DNA of 64,000 bases from JAMZMI01 sp964353015 (lineage in GTDB: Bacteria > Bacteroidota > Bacteroidia > Cytophagales > Cyclobacteriaceae). Both the position numbers and the translations under genes were made by a program. Numbering within the stretch: position 1 is the first letter of the stretch; each line of letters opens with the position of its first letter. Positions 51,401-58,670 of this stretch are shown piece by piece. Location of the stretch: positions 62,001 through 126,000 of the forward strand of contig CAYGUA010000012.1 of the NCBI GenBank assembly GCA_964353015.1, written 5' to 3'. Under the pieces are notes generated by a model. It ran no database searches, was not told the DNA's origin, and was given only the letters and a program-made list of their open reading frames with translations.

Positions 51401-53194
51401 TCAGGCATCAACTTGCTCCGTTTCTCCTTGAAGTTGCTTGTCGTGAAGCTCTTTGTAGATGCCACCTGATGCCAGCAATGATTCGTGTGTTCCCTGCTCT
51501 ACCATGTAGCCATCATCAAGCACAATGATTTTATCAGCAAGCTTAGCGGACGATACGCGGTGTGAGATGATGACAGATGTTCTGTTCTTCATGATTCTGG
51601 CCATGGCGTTCAGAATCGTATTTTCTGTCTTGGTATCCACCGCCGACAGAGCGTCATCCAAAATCAGAATTTTAGGTTGCCGAGCAATCGCTCTCGCAAT
51701 AGAAACACGTTGCTTTTGACCGCCTGAGAGACTGATACCACGTTCTCCTACTCGTGTCTCAAAGCCATTTGGAAACCGATCAATGTTTTCTAATAAATCA
51801 GCATCTGCAGCTGCCTGTTTGATACCATTTTCATCCAAATCATTCAGGCCAAATGCAATGTTTTCTGATATGGTATCGGAAAACAAAAATACATCCTGAG
51901 GCACATAGCCTATCTGTCCTCGAATGCTGTCAAGGCTGTAATTGATGATATTTTCATCATCGATTTTCACACTTCCGCTATTCACATCATACATGCGGCA
52001 GATGAGATTCGCAATGGTAGATTTTCCAGAACCTGTCGTACCAATAATCGCGATGGATTCATCAGGATTTACTTCAAAAGAAATATTTTTCAATGCTTCA
52101 ATGCCAGAATCGGGATAGGTAAATGACACATTGTCAAAATTGATTTTTCCTTTGATTTCGGCTTTGAGATTTTCTGTGGAAACGATCTCATTTTGGGTTT
52201 GTAAAAATTCATTGATTCTGCTTTGGGATGCTGCTGCCCGCTGAATGATACTGGTGATCCAGCCCAAAGACGTCACAGGCCAGGTGAGCATATTTACATA
52301 AATGATAAACTCAGCAATATTACCTGTACTTACTGCGCCATTAAAAACTTCCACCGACCCAACGTACACTGTGATTATCACGCTCAAACCAATCAGACCC
52401 ATGATCAATGGAAAGAATAAAGCCTGTACAAAAGCAAGTTTCAGTGATTTGTCTTTGTATTCATCACTTGCCTTTTCAAATTCCTGATACATATCCTCTT
52501 CGCGCACGAAGGATTTAATTACCCTGATACCAGAAAAAGCTTCTTGTACGAAAGTAGAAAGTCCTGATAAGCTCTTTTGGATTTCTTCTGATCGTTTATT
52601 GATGATGTTATTTACAAAATAAATACTCACGGAAAGTAGCGGAAGTGGCAACAGTGAATAAAGAGTAAGTGTAGGATTGATATAGATCATGTAAGGAATG
52701 ACCATCGCGAAAAGCGTAACCATATTCACTCCATACATGATCGCAGGTCCCACATACATTCTTACTTTGCTCACATCCTCGGAAATCCTGGCCATTAGGT
52801 CTCCCGTATTGTTTCTTCTGTAAAAACTCAGCGGAAGCGTTTGGTAATGATGATAGATTTCATTTTTAAGATCATATTCTACCAGTCGCGACATCACAAT
52901 GATGGTCTGTCTCATGAAAAACATAAACACTCCACGCATCAAAGCGGAAACCAAAATCACCACTCCAAGGATCAAAACACTTGAGGTAATCATATTTAGC
53001 GACTCAGATTGAACCCCAAATCCATCAAATGATTGAAATATTTTAAAAGAATTTTGAAGGAGATCAAAAGAATATCTTACAACCACGGCGGGGATAATGC
53101 CAAAGAAATTGGAGATGATTATGAAAATCGTCCCCAGAATCAAATGCCATTTGTATTTTAAGAGATATTTATTGAGGTGTGCTAAGTCTTTCAC
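51401..53194 (-). CDS. ABC exporter half-transporter, MdlA-like, degenerate catalytic site
   Basis: About 597 residues from GTG 53194 (VKDLAHLNKYLLKYKWHLIL); TTG 53212 is the longer alternative. It has six transmembrane helices and an ATPase with Walker A GTTGSGKST, the Q-loop in GYVPQDVFLFSD and signature LSGGQKQR. Walker B is ILILDDALSAVD, with Asp in place of the catalytic Glu. That substitution defines the degenerate-site subunit of heterodimeric exporters such as MdlA/SmdA. The complementary subunit, with LSVGQ and a canonical Glu, is encoded at 40767. The substrate is unknown. Confidence 0.92.
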   Translation of the reverse strand: MKDLAHLNKYLLKYKWHLILGTIFIIISNFFGIIPAVVVRYSFDLLQNSFKIFQSFDGFGVQSESLNMITSSVLILGVVILVSALMRGVFMFFMRQTIIVMSRLVEYDLKNEIYHHYQTLPLSFYRRNNTGDLMARISEDVSKVRMYVGPAIMYGVNMVTLFAMVIPYMIYINPTLTLYSLLPLPLLSVSIYFVNNIINKRSEEIQKSLSGLSTFVQEAFSGIRVIKSFVREEDMYQEFEKASDEYKDKSLKLAFVQALFFPLIMGLIGLSVIITVYVGSVEVFNGAVSTGNIAEFIIYVNMLTWPVTSLGWITSIIQRAAASQSRINEFLQTQNEIVSTENLKAEIKGKINFDNVSFTYPDSGIEALKNISFEVNPDESIAIIGTTGSGKSTIANLICRMYDVNSGSVKIDDENIINYSLDSIRGQIGYVPQDVFLFSDTISENIAFGLNDLDENGIKQAAADADLLENIDRFPNGFETRVGERGISLSGGQKQRVSIARAIARQPKILILDDALSAVDTKTENTILNAMARIMKNRTSVIISHRVSSAKLADKIIVLDDGYMVEQGTHESLLASGGIYKELHDKQLQGETEQVDA

Positions 53195-53314
53195 TGAGGT
53201 TAAAACGATCAAGGCCGGAAATAGTTATTAGGTTGAAAACCACTATTTTTGGGCCATTACAAGGATTTTCTTAGTTCCTTTTTAACTATTCAAAAAGCAA
53301 ATTAACATCATATC

Positions 53315-54418
53315 ATGATAGATACCCAACCCCAGGTTCAGAAGACTGATATTTTCAGTACCATGTCACAAATGGATCATGAGCAACTCGTGTTTTGTCA
53401 CGATGAGGCCACTGGTCTAAAAGCCATTATTGCTATTCACAATACTGTGTTGGGTCCGGCTATGGGCGGCACACGGATGTGGAGTTATCAATCCGAGCAG
53501 GATGCGATCAAAGATGCACTTCGTTTGTCACGAGGTATGACTTTCAAAAATGCAATTGCGGGATTAAATATCGGAGGAGGCAAGGCCGTGATTATCGGTG
53601 ATGCCCGCAAAACCAAAGATGAAATCCTGATGCGTCGTTTTGGCAAATTTGTGAATAGCCTCAATGGTAAATATTGGACGGCAGAGGATGTGAATATGAC
53701 TTCTCGTGATATGGAGTATATCCGCATGGAAACACCCTTTGTTACGGGTATTCCGGAAAGTATGGGTGGCTCAGGCGATCCTAGCCCTGTCACTGCTTAT
53801 GGAGTTTATACCGGAATGAAAGCTGCGGCTAAATATGCCTACGGTGCTGACACTTTAAAAGGGAAAAGAGTTTTGGTGCAAGGTGCCGGTCATGTCGGCT
53901 CTTACCTGATCAATCATTTGGTGGAAGAAGGTTCGTTGGTATTTGTTTCAGATATTTTCGAAGATAAAATTGAATCCATCGTCAAGCAACATGGTGCGAA
54001 AATTCATGTGGTTCCTTCTGATGAAGTGTATGATTTCCCAATGGATATTTATGCACCTTGTGCTTTGGGGGCTACACTCAACGAAAACACCATTTCCAAG
54101 CTTCAATGCCAGATTGTGGCAGGTGCAGCCAACAATCAGTTGGATGATGAAAAGGCTGATGGAGTCCGATTAAAAGGACGCGGAATCGTATATGCTCCAG
54201 ACTTTTTGATCAATTCCGGAGGTATCACCAACGTGTATTATGAGCAACAAGGAAATTATAATCGTGAAAAAGTCTATGAGCAAACGGAAAGAATTTATGA
54301 TGTTTGCACAGATGTTCTGAACTTTGCAGACAAAAATGATTCTACTACGCATGAAGCTGCCTTGCAGCTTGCGCTGAAAAGAATAGAAAATGTAGGCAGG
54401 ATCAAACGATCATATTAA
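53315..54418 (+). CDS. Leucine dehydrogenase (Glu/Leu/Phe/Val dehydrogenase family)
   Basis: A 367-residue NAD-dependent amino acid dehydrogenase deaminating branched-chain amino acids to 2-oxo acids. LGPAMGGTRMW, the substrate and catalytic lysines Lys78 (SRGMTFKNA) and Lys90 (GLNIGGGKAVI), and the Rossmann motif VLVQGAGHVGSYLINHL are all present. The length fits leucine or phenylalanine dehydrogenases rather than glutamate dehydrogenase (about 450). It starts the conserved Bacteroidota run that continues with nusB 17 nt downstream. Confidence 0.92.
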   Translation: MIDTQPQVQKTDIFSTMSQMDHEQLVFCHDEATGLKAIIAIHNTVLGPAMGGTRMWSYQSEQDAIKDALRLSRGMTFKNAIAGLNIGGGKAVIIGDARKTKDEILMRRFGKFVNSLNGKYWTAEDVNMTSRDMEYIRMETPFVTGIPESMGGSGDPSPVTAYGVYTGMKAAAKYAYGADTLKGKRVLVQGAGHVGSYLINHLVEEGSLVFVSDIFEDKIESIVKQHGAKIHVVPSDEVYDFPMDIYAPCALGATLNENTISKLQCQIVAGAANNQLDDEKADGVRLKGRGIVYAPDFLINSGGITNVYYEQQGNYNREKVYEQTERIYDVCTDVLNFADKNDSTTHEAALQLALKRIENVGRIKRSY

Positions 54419-54435
54419 CCTAAAACGTTCATTAA

Positions 54436-55611
54436 ATGCTTAATCGTCGGATTCTACGTGTCAAGGCCATGCAGGCCCTTTATAGTTTTTTTACGGCACA
54501 AGAGTCACTTAAAAATGTGATCAATGAGCAACTAGAGTCTCATTATTTCATGGATCCCGCCAAGGATGATTTTTCTGAGGCGGATATTTTTACCGCAAGG
54601 AGAAAATCAGCATCAAAACTTTACAACGAGTTTTTAAAGGATAAAAAGGTCACGGCATCTGAAGATGTAGAAGACGATATTGCTGAAAATGTCCAGACAC
54701 ATATCAATAGATATTACACTGAGCTGGACAAGGAATTGCGAAGGATTGAGCAAAATATGATTCAGGATGTGGAGGGCCTGGAGACCATTTATCTGAAGCT
54801 GGTGCAACTTGCCGTGGAGCTTTCCCATATCGAAAGACAGGAGAAAGAAAAGAAGGAAAAAGCTCATATTCCTAAAGTTTCCTATTGGAGATACCATTTC
54901 ATAGACAATCCGATTATTGACTCACTGACCAAGTTTGAAGCATTCACCAATGCATTGATCACTCATAAGATCAACTGGAACGATGATCTTAGCTATTTGA
55001 AGACGTGGTACAAGGACATTTTTCAAAAAGATGAATTTCTAATTGCTTATCAGAGGTTGGAAAAACCAACCACTGAGGAGCATCAGGAAGCTTTACTTTA
55101 TTTATATAAAAAGTTGATTTTCAAGAATGAAATCATTGGGGATTATCTTTCTTCGGTGGATCTGCATTGGTCAGAAAATCAACCAATTCTGAAAAGTCTG
55201 GTTGTGAAAACCTTTCAGGAATACGAGCCATCACTAGATGAGCCTTTTGCCATGAAGGAAGTGAGCAGGAATGAAGATGAGGATATCGAATTTTTCAAAA
55301 AGCTGTTTAAGGAAACGATCAGAAAAGAAAGAGAGCTTGATGACATCATCAGCAAACACACTCGTAATTGGGATATTTCCAGGGTAGCCATAACTGATCG
55401 CATCATTTTGCGTATGTCATTGGCTGAGATGATGTCTTTTCACAGCATTCCAGTGAAGGTGACAATCAATGAATTCATCGAAGTTTCCAAAAATTACTCC
55501 ACACCAAAAAGTAAACAATTTATTAATGGGATTTTGGATGTTTTGGCAAACGAACTAACTTCGGAAGGAGTTATTAAAAAGAGCGGGAGAGGGCTCATTG
55601 ACAACAAATAA
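54436..55611 (+). CDS. nusB: Transcription antitermination factor NusB, long form
   Basis: A 391-residue NusB, which with NusE binds boxA RNA to prevent premature termination of rRNA transcription. The N-terminus (NRRILRVKAMQALYSFF) and the C-terminal 90 residues (WDISRVAITDRIILRMSLAE, then PVKVTINEFIEVSKNYSTPK and FINGILDVLA) are NusB, but about 230 mostly helical, highly charged residues are inserted between them. NusB elsewhere is about 140 residues; long forms occur in Bacteroidota. It lies between the dehydrogenase gene and the YtxH-like gene. Confidence 0.9.
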   Translation: MLNRRILRVKAMQALYSFFTAQESLKNVINEQLESHYFMDPAKDDFSEADIFTARRKSASKLYNEFLKDKKVTASEDVEDDIAENVQTHINRYYTELDKELRRIEQNMIQDVEGLETIYLKLVQLAVELSHIERQEKEKKEKAHIPKVSYWRYHFIDNPIIDSLTKFEAFTNALITHKINWNDDLSYLKTWYKDIFQKDEFLIAYQRLEKPTTEEHQEALLYLYKKLIFKNEIIGDYLSSVDLHWSENQPILKSLVVKTFQEYEPSLDEPFAMKEVSRNEDEDIEFFKKLFKETIRKERELDDIISKHTRNWDISRVAITDRIILRMSLAEMMSFHSIPVKVTINEFIEVSKNYSTPKSKQFINGILDVLANELTSEGVIKKSGRGLIDNK

Positions 55612-55623
55612 AATTAACAAGAC

Positions 55624-55923
55624 ATGAGTAATAATTCTGGAGGTTCATTTTTTGCATTGCTATTCGGCATAGCCGTTGGCGGTGTTTTGGGGATATTGTT
55701 TGCACCAGATAAGGGCACCAATACAAGAGACAAACTTTCATTTAAATTAGACAAGTACAAGAAGCAATTAGAAGATCTTGTAAATGATCTGATCGAGCAC
55801 GGAGATAGTCTCGAGAATGAGGCAAAATCAGAAGGCGAAAAAATCGTTAAAGATGCCAAAATCAAAGCTGAAAAATTACTTGATGATGTCAATGGATTGA
55901 TCAGTCAGATAAAAAGTAATTAA
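55624..55923 (+). CDS. YtxH-domain protein
   Basis: A 99-residue protein with an N-terminal membrane segment and the YtxH signature LLFGIAVGGVLGILFAPDKG at residues 12-31, followed by an acidic amphipathic helix (about 40-95) likely to be coiled coil. YtxH proteins are general-stress associated in Bacillus and of unknown role in Bacteroidota. It sits 12 nt after nusB in the housekeeping run. Confidence 0.88.
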   Translation: MSNNSGGSFFALLFGIAVGGVLGILFAPDKGTNTRDKLSFKLDKYKKQLEDLVNDLIEHGDSLENEAKSEGEKIVKDAKIKAEKLLDDVNGLISQIKSN

Positions 55924-55983
55924 CCCCACACAACTTTAACAATTCATTAGGATTATAAATTAAACTCCAAAGGCTATTCTTTG

Positions 55984-55991
55984 TAAGTTTG
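55984..55991 (+). promoter_or_regulatory. -7 box upstream of the DUF1573 gene
   Basis: TAAGTTTG matches TAnnTTTG and lies 28 nt before the ATG at 56020. No TTG at 20 nt upstream. It suggests that the run has an internal promoter after the YtxH-like gene. Confidence 0.45.
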
Positions 55992-56019
55992 TACCCTTTT
56001 GGGACTAAAAATTAAAATT

Positions 56020-56538
56020 ATGATTAACAAAACCATCTATTTAGCAATGCTTGTTACTTTCTCAGCGGTAATATTCAGCTGTGGTGATAGCAAAAAGGAA
56101 AAAGATTTACAAAATAGAATTGCAGAATTGGAACAACAAGTGGCAGCCAAAAAAGCCCCTGTTTCCAATACTACCGCAGAAGAACCTGAAGTAAAGCCGG
56201 AAGGACCACTTCCATTGTTTCAGTTTCCTGAAGAAAACCATGACTTTGGCACCATTAACGAAGGTGATGTAGTTGAAAAAACTTTCACATTCAAAAATGT
56301 AGGAGAAGCCCCATTGATTATTTCTTCAGCTAAGGCATCATGTGGATGTACTGTACCTGAATGGCCTAAGGAACCAATCGGAATTGGTGAAGAGGGTAAA
56401 ATCACAGTGAAATTTAACAGTAAAGGCAAGCCTGGTATCCAGAATAAAACGGTGACTATCACAGCCAATACTTATCCGAAAATCAGCAGATTGACGATTA
56501 AAGCAAATGTAACCAAGGCGGAGGCAGACCCTTCATAA
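56020..56538 (+). CDS. DUF1573 lipoprotein
   Basis: About 172 residues from ATG 56020. A lipoprotein signal (TFSAVIFSCGDSKKE) is followed by a heptad-like helix (LQNRIAELEQQVAAKK) and a DUF1573 Ig-like domain with the characteristic HDFGTINEGDVVEKTFTFKN and ASCGCTVPEWPKEPI motifs, ending KTVTITANTYPKI. The domain is related to ASH/MSP beta-sandwiches and its role is unknown. It is probably an outer-membrane or periplasmic lipoprotein. The position before yajC is conserved in Bacteroidota. Confidence 0.9.
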   Translation: MINKTIYLAMLVTFSAVIFSCGDSKKEKDLQNRIAELEQQVAAKKAPVSNTTAEEPEVKPEGPLPLFQFPEENHDFGTINEGDVVEKTFTFKNVGEAPLIISSAKASCGCTVPEWPKEPIGIGEEGKITVKFNSKGKPGIQNKTVTITANTYPKISRLTIKANVTKAEADPS

Positions 56539-56555
56539 TTTAATATAACAGACGA

Positions 56556-56879
56556 ATGATCAATACATTATTGCTCCAGGCAGCATCTGGAGGTGGCGGA
56601 TACACTCAATTCTTAATGTTGGGTGGTATGATTGCAATTTTCTATTTCTTTTTTATCAGACCACAGCAGAAGAAACAAAAAGATCAGAAAGTATTTATAG
56701 AAGCAATCAAAAAAGGAGATTCAGTAGTAACCATGGGAGGAATTCATGGAAAAGTAGCTGCTGTAGAAGATTCAGTCATCACACTTGATGTAGATAAAGG
56801 GAACAAATTGCTTGTAGAAAAGAGCTCTATTTCCCTTGAGACAACCAAGAGAGTGTATGGTGGAGAAGTAAAAAAATAA
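56556..56879 (+). CDS. yajC: Preprotein translocase auxiliary subunit YajC
   Basis: A 107-residue single-pass inner-membrane protein that accompanies SecDF in protein export. The transmembrane helix LMLGGMIAIFYFFFIRPQQK is diagnostic, with the RPQ(Q/K)K motif at its cytoplasmic end, and the soluble part has IKKGDSVVTMGGIHGKVAAV. The length is typical. It is 17 nt after DUF1573 and 12 nt before the YbbR-like gene. Confidence 0.96.
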   Translation: MINTLLLQAASGGGGYTQFLMLGGMIAIFYFFFIRPQQKKQKDQKVFIEAIKKGDSVVTMGGIHGKVAAVEDSVITLDVDKGNKLLVEKSSISLETTKRVYGGEVKK

Positions 56880-56891
56880 ACACGAAATAGA

Positions 56892-57818
56892 GTGTACGAG
56901 TTATTAAACAACTGGAAGGTAGTGCTGCTCTCCTTAGGTGGGGCCACTACCTTTTGGTTTTTTAATGCTTTGAATAAAGATTACAATGCCGTAATCAGCT
57001 ATCCAGTCGAATTCCAGTTTGCCAGAGATAGCGTCGTAATCATGGAGCCTTTGCCATCTACAGTCACCATAGATGTTTCCAGTGGCGGCTGGAACCTCAT
57101 CAGGAATACTTTATTTTTTAATGTGGTACCAATTCAAATTGAATTGGAAAACCCAACAGAAATAGGGTTTTTCACCCGTTCATCTTTGTTTCCAATGATC
57201 ATCGATCAGCTCGAAGGATTGGAAGTAAACTACATGGTGACTGATACGCTGTATATTGATATTGAAAAGAAGAAGAGAAAGTGGGTTATACCAAAAATTG
57301 ACTCATTGGCCATTTCCCTTGAAAAAAACTACCGCATTACCTCATCCATTCAAATGAATCCTGATTCGGTCGAGTTAATCGGGCCTGAGTCCTTTATTGA
57401 TACTTTAGGTACTCAATATGTTTTCAAACTGAATGAGAAGGAGCTGGATGATCCGTTCAGTAAATCAATAGACGTTTATAATCCAAAGAAATCTCTGATC
57501 AAATCCTATCCTGATCACATAGATGTGGCATTTAATGTTGAGAAGTTCGAACGTTTAGAATTAGCTGTATCAGTGGAGCCGGTCAACTTCCCGATTGATT
57601 CATCTGTATTTCTAAAAAATAGTCAGGTCATGGTTTCGTTTACGGTACCTAGTGCGAAAAAGGAAGATTTTCGAGCGTCTGATTTTGCTATAACAGCCGA
57701 TTTGGCAATGCTCAATAAACGAGATTCTTCAATTCTGGCCATCCTCATCTACTATCCGGAGCAGGCCATTGAGGTGGAGCTTTCCCCTGAACAATTAAAA
57801 GTCGGCTATGAAAAATAG
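56892..57818 (+). CDS. YbbR-like (CdaR-related) domain protein
   Basis: A 308-residue protein starting with GTG 56892. It has an N-terminal membrane anchor (VVLLSLGGATTFWFFNAL) and periplasmic YbbR-like beta-domains (VTIDVSSGGWNLIRN; QMNPDSVELIGPESFIDTL; KSYPDHIDVAFNVEKF). In Firmicutes YbbR (CdaR) regulates the diadenylate cyclase; no cdaA is visible here, so this role cannot be assumed. Its end overlaps the coaE start by 11 nt. Confidence 0.82.
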   Translation: MYELLNNWKVVLLSLGGATTFWFFNALNKDYNAVISYPVEFQFARDSVVIMEPLPSTVTIDVSSGGWNLIRNTLFFNVVPIQIELENPTEIGFFTRSSLFPMIIDQLEGLEVNYMVTDTLYIDIEKKKRKWVIPKIDSLAISLEKNYRITSSIQMNPDSVELIGPESFIDTLGTQYVFKLNEKELDDPFSKSIDVYNPKKSLIKSYPDHIDVAFNVEKFERLELAVSVEPVNFPIDSSVFLKNSQVMVSFTVPSAKKEDFRASDFAITADLAMLNKRDSSILAILIYYPEQAIEVELSPEQLKVGYEK

Positions 57819-58416
57819 TCCATTTCAAATGGGCATTACCGGTGGTATTGGTGCAGGTAAAAGCATCGTTTCCAAAATCTTTTCGACGTTAGGCGTGCCC
57901 GTGTACAATGCGGATGACAATGCCAAGATTTTGATGAATTCTGATCCATCATTGATTTCTGAGATTCAAAAATTATTTGGTTCTGAAGCCTATGTTGGAG
58001 GGTCGCTCAACCGGACTTTGCTTGCTCAAAAGGCCTTCCGTGACAAGACATTGCTTGCCAAACTCAATGCGGTGGTACACCCGGCTGTAGCCCGGGATTA
58101 TACCAATTGGATAGCCAGGTATCAATCATCAAAACTCACCTTGAAAGAGGCTGCCTTATTATTTGAGACAGGCTCAAATGTTTCGTTGGATGGTGTGATT
58201 CTGGTTTCTGCACCTGAGGAAGAAAGGATAAGGCGTGTCGTGAAGCGAGATAGCCACCGAAGAGAAGAGGATGTGAAAGCCATCATAGCAAATCAAATGT
58301 CGGAAGCTGAGAAAGAAAAAAGAGCCGATTATATCATTTACAATGATGGCAAGCATTCGCTTTTATCACAGGTAATAAATCTGCATGACAAGTTAATGTC
58401 ACAAATTGACGGGTAG
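57808..58416 (+). CDS. coaE: Dephospho-CoA kinase
   Basis: A 202-residue kinase catalysing the last step of coenzyme A synthesis. Walker A is GITGGIGAGKSIV at residues 9-21, followed by the family VYNADDNAKILM and VVHPAVARDY motifs and the lid region RIRRVVKRDSHRREEDV. The length is typical. It is the last gene of the housekeeping run and overlaps the convergent hypothetical gene by 18 nt. Confidence 0.95.
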   Translation: MKNSPFQMGITGGIGAGKSIVSKIFSTLGVPVYNADDNAKILMNSDPSLISEIQKLFGSEAYVGGSLNRTLLAQKAFRDKTLLAKLNAVVHPAVARDYTNWIARYQSSKLTLKEAALLFETGSNVSLDGVILVSAPEEERIRRVVKRDSHRREEDVKAIIANQMSEAEKEKRADYIIYNDGKHSLLSQVINLHDKLMSQIDG

Positions 58417-58647
58417 TCTGATCTGATCTGCATAAAAATTCATTCTTTTGGATCTTTCATCTAATACTTCGATTTTTTCAATCAAATCCTGAAGGTTGTC
58501 GTAGAACAATTCGATGTACACACGATCGATCAAATACAAATTTACTTTGTATTTGTAGTAGCGGATCGAGGTGATGAGCTCACCGTTGAAGTAGATCCAT
58601 TGCATTTTTTCTCTATGCGAAAGTTTCTCGAATCTTGCCCTGGTCAT
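58399..58647 (-). CDS. Hypothetical small cytoplasmic protein
   Basis: An 82-residue protein I do not recognise. It is rich in Tyr, Ile and charged residues (REKMQWIYFNGELITSIRYY, of which the first 20 are shown; DRVYIELFYDNLQDLIEKIE). No signal or membrane segment. The coding character (codon use, no internal stops, conserved-looking amphipathic strands) supports it being real. It overlaps coaE at its 3' end and is followed upstream by the WG-repeat gene's stop at 58671, from which it is separated by 23 nt. Confidence 0.6.
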   Translation of the reverse strand: MTRARFEKLSHREKMQWIYFNGELITSIRYYKYKVNLYLIDRVYIELFYDNLQDLIEKIEVLDERSKRMNFYADQIRLPVNL

Positions 58648-58670
58648 GTATGTTAAGATACATGAAAGTA

